Of a DNA stretch of 7,067 nucleotides, positions 1-5,871 are shown piece by piece. The DNA is from an uncultured Lachnospiraceae bacterium (GTDB taxonomy: Bacteria; Bacillota; Clostridia; Lachnospirales; Lachnospiraceae), in NCBI GenBank assembly GCA_937916415.1, contig CALGGH010000131.1:1-7067 (forward strand). The letters are read 5' to 3'. Below the pieces are notes generated by a model. That model saw only the letters and a program-made list of their open reading frames with translations. It did not search any database and had not been told where the DNA came from. Within the stretch, counting starts at the first letter, position 1. Every line of letters begins with the position of its first letter. Made by a program: the position numbers and the translations under genes.

Positions 1-1937
1 GCGATCTCCGTCGTCACGTCGGACTTCATGTGCTCGCATCTTTCGACGCCCGGCACGTAGATGATCCTGCACGGCGTGCCGTTGACCTCGAAGGGCTCGT
101 CGTGAGCCTGCCCTTCCATCCTTTCCGAATCAACTGCCAGCCTGTAGAGCCTGCTGCCGTTGTCCCTTTCCTCCAGGCAGTAAACGAGCGGTCCGCGTGA
201 CACGCATACGCGTCCGAAGTCCTCCCTGACCTCGTCGCCGGAGGCCATCAGCCTGATCTCCATGGGAAACTCAATCTCGATCTCGCTCTCCGGGCCGCGG
301 TCCACGTCCAGGTACATGTATCCCTTCTCAAACCTGGCCTGAGAGGCATCCGCGCCTGTCAGGGTGAATTCGCCGCCGCACCAGTCAGGTATGCGCAGCG
401 CCAGCGTAAACGTGCCGTCAGAGTCCGTGGAGGACCTGGTCCTGACGGTCACCCTGCCGTTCCAGGGAAAGCCCGACTCGATGGATACGTCCATTCCGCA
501 GCTGCTTATCTGGCCGCCCACGTAGAGATGCACGTAGAGCGTGTCCTCCGTCTCCGTATACGCGTACTCCCCTATGGAAGTGATGAGCCTGGCTATGTTG
601 GGAGGACAGCACGCGCATCCGAACCATTTCTGGCGGACGCTCTTTACGTGCTCCTTTCTGTCGTCCAGCGCACACGCCACGGGGTCAACTTCCAGCGGAT
701 TGACGTAAAAGAAGCTCTTGCCGTCAAGGGCCATGCCGCAGAGCACGCCGTTGTACAGTGCCCTCTCCATCACGTCGGCATACCTGCCCTCGGGCGAAAT
801 CTGCAGCATGCGCCTGGCAAAAAAGATCAGGCCTATGGATGCGCAGGACTCCGCGTATGCAGTGTCATTCGGCAGGTCATAGTCAAATGAAAAAGCCTCG
901 CCAAGATGAGTGGAACCTATGCCCCCGGTCACGTACATGCGCCTGTTCGTCATGTTGTCCCAGAGCCTCCTGCAGGCTTCGTAGAGTTCCTCATCGCGAT
1001 ACAGCCTGGCCACGTCGGCCATGCCCGAATACAGGTAAACCGCGCGCACCGCGTGTCCCGTGGCCTCGGTCTGCTCACGTACCGGCCTGTTGGCCTGATG
1101 ATAAGCATACCTTTCCTCGTCCTCGTGTCCCTTTACCCGGACGTCCGGATGATCCTCACCGTCGAAATAATACGGACGGGTGCCCCTTTCGTCTATGAAG
1201 AACTTGCTGAGCCTGAGGTATCTCTCCTCTCCCGTCACCTCATACAGCCTGACCAGGGCCATCTCGGCGATCTCGTGTCCCGGGTATCCGTGACACTTGT
1301 CAGGCTCGGGCCCGAATATCGAATCCACGTAATCCGCGAACCTGATGGCGGCATCCAGGAGCCTGCGCTTGCCGGTGGCCTGGTAATAAGCCACGGCTCC
1401 CTCAGTCAGGTGTCCGAAGCAGTACAGCTCATGATTGTCACGCAGGTTGGTGAAGCACATGTCACGGCCGTTGATTATGTAATAGGTGTCCAGGTATCCG
1501 TCCGGGGCCTGCGCGGCCACGACCACCTCGATCGCTCCGTCCGCAATGGCTTCAAGCTCCGGATCCGGATGCTGCGTCAGCGAATATGCCACGGCCTCCA
1601 CCCACTTGGCAAAATCCGTGTCCTGAAATACGAACCCGTAGAATTTATCGGGATCGGGATTCTCCGGATCCTCGGGCAGCGCCTCGAAGCCGCGAAAGGC
1701 ATAAACGGGCGGCACGTAGGCAGACCCCAGCCTGCGGGCCTCCTCGTTCATTCTGCCGGCCACGCGGAAGTTTCTCATGCAGAAGCTCGGCGCGGCACCC
1801 TCCACCCTGTCGTTGATGGCTTCCCACTGGTACGGGATGACCTCGCTCCTCACGAGCTCTATCTCCTTTTTCCAGAATTCGTCGGTAATCCTTATGCCGG
1901 ATAAGTCAAGCGGTTTGGAAAAGTTTGTCTCGTTCAT
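1..1937 (-). CDS. GH127 beta-L-arabinofuranosidase, 3' end cut off by the window
   Basis: This is a retaining exo-glycosidase of family GH127 (HypBA1-like), which removes terminal beta-L-arabinofuranose from arabino-oligosaccharides such as those of plant hydroxyproline-rich glycoproteins. 645 residues are visible, and about 25-45 C-terminal residues probably lie beyond base 1. The active-site pattern of the family is intact. GEAF near 346 holds Glu347, the likely acid/base. YAESCAS near 361 gives the zinc ligands Glu363 and Cys365. WFGCACCPPNIAR (438-450) gives Cys443, the likely nucleophile and zinc ligand, and Cys444. TGHAVRA holds His295. An (alpha/alpha)6-barrel-type region is followed by beta-rich C-terminal modules with RIPDW near 515 and SRGPLVYC near 580. 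There is no signal peptide, so it should act in the cytosol on imported sugars. Start: ATG at 1937, two bases after the permease stop, with AGGAG and AGAGG inside the permease's last codons. Residue roles are assigned by family knowledge; exact substrate is inferred. Confidence 0.93.
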   Translation of the reverse strand, partial: MNETNFSKPLDLSGIRITDEFWKKEIELVRSEVIPYQWEAINDRVEGAAPSFCMRNFRVAGRMNEEARRLGSAYVPPVYAFRGFEALPEDPENPDPDKFYGFVFQDTDFAKWVEAVAYSLTQHPDPELEAIADGAIEVVVAAQAPDGYLDTYYIINGRDMCFTNLRDNHELYCFGHLTEGAVAYYQATGKRRLLDAAIRFADYVDSIFGPEPDKCHGYPGHEIAEMALVRLYEVTGEERYLRLSKFFIDERGTRPYYFDGEDHPDVRVKGHEDEERYAYHQANRPVREQTEATGHAVRAVYLYSGMADVARLYRDEELYEACRRLWDNMTNRRMYVTGGIGSTHLGEAFSFDYDLPNDTAYAESCASIGLIFFARRMLQISPEGRYADVMERALYNGVLCGMALDGKSFFYVNPLEVDPVACALDDRKEHVKSVRQKWFGCACCPPNIARLITSIGEYAYTETEDTLYVHLYVGGQISSCGMDVSIESGFPWNGRVTVRTRSSTDSDGTFTLALRIPDWCGGEFTLTGADASQARFEKGYMYLDVDRGPESEIEIEFPMEIRLMASGDEVREDFGRVCVSRGPLVYCLEERDNGSRLYRLAVDSERMEGQAHDEPFEVNGTPCRIIYVPGVERCEHMKSDVTTEI

Positions 1938-1939
1938 TT

Positions 1940-4036
1940 TTACCTCTTTCTCCTGACGGCCCAGATCACTATGCCTATCGTCACCATGGCGATGGGCAGG
2001 ATCAACATTATCATCATTCCGGTGATCAGTCCGGCCGCGCTGTTTATCACCAGATTACCTACGGTATAAGACTTGGAGGCTATTACGGGCAAATCAAGAT
2101 CGCTCTCGGTCACGTGCCTGCCCATGATCCCGTTAAACAGGGCCAGGTTGCTGCCCGCTACTATCCCGTCGGCCTCGTCCTCGAACATGTCTATGCTGCC
2201 GATCACGATCAGCGTGCCGGTCTCATCAGCGATCCTCGCGGCCGTGCCTATCACGAACGGTCCCTCTACCTGCCTCTCGTTACCGTCGGAGTCCACTATG
2301 GCAGCGTATGCGGAATCACCGGTGGACAGCATCACGTCATAGTCATAGTCCGCATTGTCCTCGTCTATGGTCAGTCCCGACGCATAGGGAGCAAAGACGA
2401 AGCCGTTGGTGACCCGCTCCGTATAGGTGTTGTCAGTTATCTCCGGCAGCAGGTAATATGCCACGTTGCTGTAGCTGTGCTGCGAGTCGTCCATGACTAT
2501 GCCCCCGGTTCTGGTTATGCCGTACTTTTCCATCAGCTTGTCAACGTTAGGCAGGCTCCCGGCATCATAGCTCGTGGCCAGCAGCACCGTGCCTCCGTCC
2601 GCAAGGTAAGCCTCCACCTTGTCCAGGTCATCCGACGACAGGTCGGCCATGGGTCCGTAGATGATCAGCACCTGACAGTCATCGGGCACCTTTTCCTCCT
2701 GAAGCAGGGTCAGGGTGCGGACGTCCACGTTGGCCTTGGCCAGAGACTGGTTAAAGGACGCTCCCATGGACACCTCGTCATGCCCTCCGAGCACGTACAC
2801 CGCAGGCATCTCTCCCGCGTCAAGCGTCACGTAACCTATGGCGCTGGTTATCTGTCCCTCGGCGTCATATGCCTCCACGGTCCTCGAATACCCCGTGTAG
2901 TCATAGCCGTACTCATATACGTCCGAATAGTCGATCACGCGGCTCCTGCTGCCGCTTACCACTATCAGGGAGCTCTGCGAGGGCTCCTGGTCCGAGTACT
3001 TCTGATAAAAAGCGGGATTGTCCTGTGTCGACACGTATTCCACGTGCAGCCTGTCCGAGAGTCCCTCATACCGTGACAGCGTCTCCACGAGGGTGGTGTC
3101 GGTGCTGCCCTCCGCCGAAAGCACGTATATCGTCACGTCATCATCCAGTCCCGCCACGTAATCCCTGGTCTCATCCGTCAGCTCAAACAGCTTGTTGTAC
3201 GTCACGTCGATGCTGGTATGCTCGGTGGGGATTCTGGACATGCCGAAGTTAATCAGCACGAGCGCCGCGAGCGTCACGATTATCGTTCCGATGCTGAATG
3301 CTCCCAGAGCGATCCTTTTTTTGCTGAAGCTCCACCTCCTGCGCTGTATCAGCTGCACGGAGAGGAACAGCGCAAAAAAGGTCACGCTGATGAAATAAAC
3401 GACGCTGCACAGGTCAAGCGTGCCCGCGTTAAAGGGACCGAGCCTCGAATACAGATCATATGCCGACAGAATGCTCGTGACCGCGTTTCCGCCCTCGCTT
3501 ATCAGAGTGCAGAAATTCGGCATCATGTAGCCTATGAACAGCACCACGAAGCATGCTACCGCCGATATTATCTGGCTCTCCGTGGTTCCCGACACGAAGA
3601 GGCCTATCGCTATGCAGGTCAGGCCGTAAAGCCAGAAGCCCAGCACTGCCGCGTAGTTTTCTCCCATGGGAACCGTGCCGTACAGCGAAAGCACCAGCGG
3701 GGTGATTGATATGATTGCCACGTCGATGGTGTACAGCGAAGCCAGGGCCAGGTACTTGCCCAGCACTATCTTCCATATGGGCACGGGCGCGGTCAGTATC
3801 AGCTGGTCCGCCCTGGAATGCCTGTCCTCAGACATGATGCGCATCGTGAGGATCGGCACGGCGATCAGCATGATGAAGGCCATGGATCCGAACACGTAGG
3901 ATACGTAGGCGTATCCGCTGAGCAGGTTATATACGTAGAAATACAGTCCGAACATCGCCAGAATCACGGCCATGAAAAGCCATCCTATGATGCCGGTGAA
4001 GCATGCCTTGAATTCCCTTTTGAATATCGCCAGCAT
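1940..4036 (-). CDS. Fused ABC-2 permease (GldF-like) and GldG-like auxiliary protein
   Basis: This 698-residue membrane subunit of an ABC exporter joins two modules that are separate in the Bacteroidetes gliding system. Residues 1-235 look like an ABC-2 permease, with hydrophobic segments near 13-38, 46-66, 95-117, 128-150, 153-172 and 209-229. The cytosolic stretch MSEDRHSRADQLILTAPVP (68-86) matches the conserved loop of this permease group. A seventh segment near 243-265 starts the GldG-like module. A large extracytoplasmic domain follows (about 270-660), with alternating strand/helix sequence such as PAVYVLGGHDE (411-421) and GGTVLLATS (481-489). A last helix lies at 667-693 and ends in VRRKR. 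The ATG shares one base with the ATPase stop (TAATG) and is preceded by a GGGGGTGAGGA-type ribosome binding site. The partner is the ATPase just upstream. The transported substrate cannot be read from the sequence. Such fusions are common in Clostridia, so this gene does not imply gliding motility. Confidence 0.9.
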   Translation of the reverse strand: MLAIFKREFKACFTGIIGWLFMAVILAMFGLYFYVYNLLSGYAYVSYVFGSMAFIMLIAVPILTMRIMSEDRHSRADQLILTAPVPIWKIVLGKYLALASLYTIDVAIISITPLVLSLYGTVPMGENYAAVLGFWLYGLTCIAIGLFVSGTTESQIISAVACFVVLFIGYMMPNFCTLISEGGNAVTSILSAYDLYSRLGPFNAGTLDLCSVVYFISVTFFALFLSVQLIQRRRWSFSKKRIALGAFSIGTIIVTLAALVLINFGMSRIPTEHTSIDVTYNKLFELTDETRDYVAGLDDDVTIYVLSAEGSTDTTLVETLSRYEGLSDRLHVEYVSTQDNPAFYQKYSDQEPSQSSLIVVSGSRSRVIDYSDVYEYGYDYTGYSRTVEAYDAEGQITSAIGYVTLDAGEMPAVYVLGGHDEVSMGASFNQSLAKANVDVRTLTLLQEEKVPDDCQVLIIYGPMADLSSDDLDKVEAYLADGGTVLLATSYDAGSLPNVDKLMEKYGITRTGGIVMDDSQHSYSNVAYYLLPEITDNTYTERVTNGFVFAPYASGLTIDEDNADYDYDVMLSTGDSAYAAIVDSDGNERQVEGPFVIGTAARIADETGTLIVIGSIDMFEDEADGIVAGSNLALFNGIMGRHVTESDLDLPVIASKSYTVGNLVINSAAGLITGMMIMLILPIAMVTIGIVIWAVRRKR

Positions 4037-5328
4037 TATTCCTCACCCCCTTCCGGAGCGGCGTCTGCCGGTTCGGTTTCTCCCGACGCGGAGTCTGACG
4101 GTTCTGTTCCTTCCGCCGCGGAGTCTGACGGTTCGGTTTCTCCCGATGCGGCTTCTCCCGACGCGGAGTCTGACGGTTCGGTTTCTCCCGTCGCGGCTTC
4201 TCCCGATGCGGCTTCATCTTCCGCCGTCCGCTCAGCCGTCCCGGAGCCGCCGGATGATGCTGCGTCAGCAGCGGCGTCCTCGCTCGTCAGCTCCAGGAAC
4301 ACGTCCTCGAGTGACCTCGACTGCGTCTTCATCTCCAGCATCGTGAGTCCGTTCTTCACCGCGAAGCCAAACACGTCGGGACGCACGTCTGCCTCCGGCT
4401 CTGCGTGCAGCCTGAACCTCCGCTCGCCGTTTTCGTTCGTTCCCAGAGACTCCGTGCGCTCAACGCCCGGAATTGCTGACAGCATCCCGGACAGTTCATC
4501 CTCCGTCATCCCATGTATCGCAGCCTGTACGGCGTCAGATCCTTCCTTCATTCCGGACGAAACGGCATTTTCCGCGCCGGGGCCTTCCGTCATCCCGTGC
4601 GTACCGGTTTTTCCGGTACCCGAGCCTTCAAACGTCACCTCGACCTCCTGCGAGCCCTTCATCCTCTTTAACAGTGCCTCGGTCTCGTCTGCGGCCACCA
4701 GCCTGCCCTTGGAAATGATGAACACGTAGCTGCAGGTCGCCGATATCTCGCTCAGGATGTGCGAGCTCAGGATCACCGTACGTTCCTTGCCAAACTCCGT
4801 GATGAGGTTCCTTATTTCTATGATCTGTGCGGGGTCGAGACCGACGGTGGGCTCGTCCAGTATGATCACGTCGGGGCCTCCCATGATGGCCTGCGCCAGG
4901 CCGACCCTCTGTTTGTATCCCTTGGAGAGGTTGCGGATCAGCCTGCCCGCCACGTCGGATATGCCCGTCGTGATGCAGGCCTCGTCTACGGCCTCGTCCC
5001 TTTTCTTTTTGTCAATGCCCTTCAGCTCGGCCACGAACGTCAGGTACTCCAGCACCGTCATGTCAGGATAAAGCGGCGGGATCTCAGGCAGGTATCCGAT
5101 GCAGGACTTGGCCTTGACGGCCTCCTTTACCGAATCGTGGCCGTTTATGGTCACGGTGCCCTCGGTAGCCGCCAGGTATCCGGTGATGATGTTCATGGTG
5201 GTGGACTTGCCGGCGCCGTTTGGCCCCAGGAATCCGTATATCCGTCCCGGCTCGATCGTCAGGTTCAGGTCGTCAACCGCGACTCGGTCTCCGTATTTTT
5301 TTGTCAGATGTTCGATCTTTATCATCAT
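4036..5328 (-). CDS. ABC transporter ATP-binding protein, GldA/CcmA type, with repeat-rich linker and tail
   Basis: This 430-residue protein is the ATPase of the exporter whose permease follows. The nucleotide-binding domain spans about residues 3-220, with Walker A GPNGAGKST (35-43), signature LSKGYKQRVGLAQA (134-147), Walker B VIILDEP (154-160) and switch histidine SSH (188-190). The Q-loop region reads GYLPEIPPLYPDMTV, with Glu where many ABC proteins have Gln; this form is usual in the GldA-like group. The family's C-terminal piece is present near 273-349 and ends in LEDVFLELT (340-348). Two parts are unusual: a linker with three 14-residue repeats (244-285), and an 81-residue Ala/Ser/Glu/Asp-rich tail (350-430) with a single basic residue (Arg367). 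Two ATGs are adjacent at 5328 and 5325. GGAGG at 5336-5332 lies 3 bases from the first and 6 from the second, so the second may be the used start. It is the first gene of the minus-strand operon. Confidence 0.95.
   Translation of the reverse strand: MMIKIEHLTKKYGDRVAVDDLNLTIEPGRIYGFLGPNGAGKSTTMNIITGYLAATEGTVTINGHDSVKEAVKAKSCIGYLPEIPPLYPDMTVLEYLTFVAELKGIDKKKRDEAVDEACITTGISDVAGRLIRNLSKGYKQRVGLAQAIMGGPDVIILDEPTVGLDPAQIIEIRNLITEFGKERTVILSSHILSEISATCSYVFIISKGRLVAADETEALLKRMKGSQEVEVTFEGSGTGKTGTHGMTEGPGAENAVSSGMKEGSDAVQAAIHGMTEDELSGMLSAIPGVERTESLGTNENGERRFRLHAEPEADVRPDVFGFAVKNGLTMLEMKTQSRSLEDVFLELTSEDAAADAASSGGSGTAERTAEDEAASGEAATGETEPSDSASGEAASGETEPSDSAAEGTEPSDSASGETEPADAAPEGGEE
4058..4222 (-). repeat. 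Eleven 15-bp units encoding the acidic tail of the ABC ATPase
   Basis: On the plus strand the stretch divides without gaps into 15-bp units of three related kinds: gcggagtctgacggt, tcggtttctcccgac and gcggcttctcccgat. The first and second alternate as 30-bp pairs, starting at 4058, 4088, 4118 and 4163. Extra copies of the third kind sit at 4148 and 4193, and a decayed unit ends the tract. Read on the coding strand these give PSDSA, SGETE and SGEAA. Because 15 is a multiple of three, gain or loss of units keeps the frame. The units are contiguous with no spacers, so this is a coding minisatellite. Confidence 0.9.
4474..4599 (-). repeat. Three 42-bp / 14-residue tandem units in the ATPase linker
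   Basis: Residues 244-257, 258-271 and 272-285 begin HGMTEG, SGMKEG and HGMTED, exactly 14 residues apart. The corresponding DNA is also alike: CACGGGATGACGGAAGG, TCCGGAATGAAGGAAGG and CATGGGATGACGGAGG. The third unit runs into the normal family segment (DELSGMLSAIPGVE), so the first two look like diverged duplications of the start of that segment. They lengthen the link between the nucleotide-binding domain and the C-terminal piece. Confidence 0.75.
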
Positions 5329-5348
5329 GCTCCTCCATTTTAAATCCG

Positions 5349-5377
5349 ATTATACACCCGCAGCCAGGCGCGGTGTA
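5349..5377 (-). promoter_or_regulatory. Probable promoter of the ABC exporter/GH127 operon
   Basis: On the minus strand there is an exact TATAAT -10 box (5354-5349). Seventeen bases upstream lies TACACC (5377-5372), a poor match to a -35 box. Transcription would start near 5342, giving a leader of about 15 bases that holds the GGAGG ribosome binding site (5336-5332). The -10 box is convincing and correctly placed; the weak -35 keeps confidence moderate. Confidence 0.5.
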
Positions 5378-5428
5378 CGTTCATAATAGAACTAATCTGT
5401 GAAAAAAAAGTGAATTTGCGGGAAAGAT

Positions 5429-5472
5429 AACTATTGACTTAAGTCCGAAGGGTATGATACTATTCAATAGTT
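5429..5472. repeat. Inverted repeats across the tRNA promoter
   Basis: AACTATTGA at 5429-5437 is the exact reverse complement of TCAATAGTT at 5464-5472, and the arm centres are 35 bases apart. The left arm overlaps the -35 box and the right arm covers the expected start point. A second symmetric site, ATTCAA-TAG-TTGAAT (5462-5476), overlaps the right arm. The symmetry is seen directly. A role as an operator is only a possibility, since A/T-rich promoter DNA can give such matches by chance. Confidence 0.5.
5434..5463 (+). promoter_or_regulatory. Sigma-70/SigA-type promoter of tRNA-Thr
   Basis: TTGACT (5434-5439) matches the -35 consensus in five of six positions. After 18 bases comes TACTAT (5458-5463), preceded by an extended -10 TG at 5455-5456. 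The start point would be near 5470, about 8 bases before the tRNA. An alternative -10, GATACT, lies two bases earlier with 16-base spacing. It is also the only clear promoter upstream of the two protein genes that follow. Confidence 0.75.
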
Positions 5473-5477
5473 GAATT

Positions 5478-5550
<73 letters not shown>

Positions 5551-5558
5551 CGACGTAG

Positions 5559-5592
5559 ATCCCGTAAGCGGGTGAGCTTACGGGATTTTTTT
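5559..5592 (+). terminator. Intrinsic terminator just after tRNA-Thr
   Basis: A perfect 11-bp stem, ATCCCGTAAGC (5559-5569) with GCTTACGGGAT (5576-5586), closes a 6-base loop and runs into T's through 5592. It lies nine bases from the tRNA 3' end and only one base separates the T-run from AAGGAGG, the ribosome binding site of the next gene. The minus strand lacks a matching T-run, so it works in one direction only. Confidence 0.9.
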
Positions 5593-5605
5593 AAAGGAGG
5601 CAGAC

Positions 5606-5857
5606 ATGGGTAAATTTGATTCCAAGACCATTTATTCGGCCAATCTCAAAAACCAGCACTCTTCGAGCAAATACAGGATCACCAAATATGACGTAAGCAA
5701 GGACAGCCTCACCCTGATGGAGAAGGATTCCGACAATGCCACCGAGACCACCTTCGAGAAGATGATCAACAACATCGCCGCCGGCCAGATCTACGTGGTA
5801 AACCTTGGAAACCTAAGTAAGGACATGCCGCTCATACTCAAGAAATACGATAACTGA
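5606..5857 (+). CDS. Small protein of unknown function (83 residues)
   Basis: I do not recognise a family. The protein is soluble, with no signal peptide, membrane segment or cysteine. By eye it alternates short strands (about 22-28, 34-39, 61-66 and 73-79) with one probable helix (47-58), which would suit a compact alpha/beta domain. It is rich in Lys, Asp, Ser and Asn. That it is a real gene is supported by an AAGGAGG site five bases before the ATG, codon use like its neighbours, and a position 14 bases ahead of an ABC-F gene on the same strand. It begins 13 bases after the T-run of the tRNA terminator. The pairing suggests, but does not show, a link to translation or to ABC-F function. Confidence 0.8.
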   Translation: MGKFDSKTIYSANLKNQHSSSKYRITKYDVSKDSLTLMEKDSDNATETTFEKMINNIAAGQIYVVNLGNLSKDMPLILKKYDN

Positions 5858-5871
5858 CGGGAGAACGGATC

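Noticed and set aside
906..1904. Long plus-strand open frame of 332 codons.
   Set aside because: It is antisense to the GH127 gene, whose catalytic motifs are intact on the minus strand. The frame has no recognisable domain or good ribosome binding site, and GC-rich coding DNA gives such shadows.
1925..3076. Long plus-strand open frame of 383 codons.
   Set aside because: It is antisense to the permease/GldG-like gene, which has clear membrane segments and family motifs. The plus-strand product is rich in His, Tyr and Arg in a pattern typical of reverse-strand translation.
4058..4222. Short repeated units that might suggest a CRISPR array.
   Set aside because: The units are 15 bp, contiguous, lie inside a coding region and have no unique spacers.
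3818..4729. Plus-strand open frame with a Ser/Pro/Asp-rich repeat protein, plus a minus-strand frame of REKPNRQTP-type repeats.
   Set aside because: Both are other-frame readings of the 15-bp repeat in the ATPase tail. A repeat whose unit is a multiple of three stays open in several frames, so the open length is not evidence of coding.
1..5300. Many copies of cacgtc/cacgta on the plus strand of the left half, resembling a scattered binding motif.
   Set aside because: They fall mostly in frame as GAC-GTG or TAC-GTG (Asp-Val, Tyr-Val) on the coding strand, so codon preference explains them.
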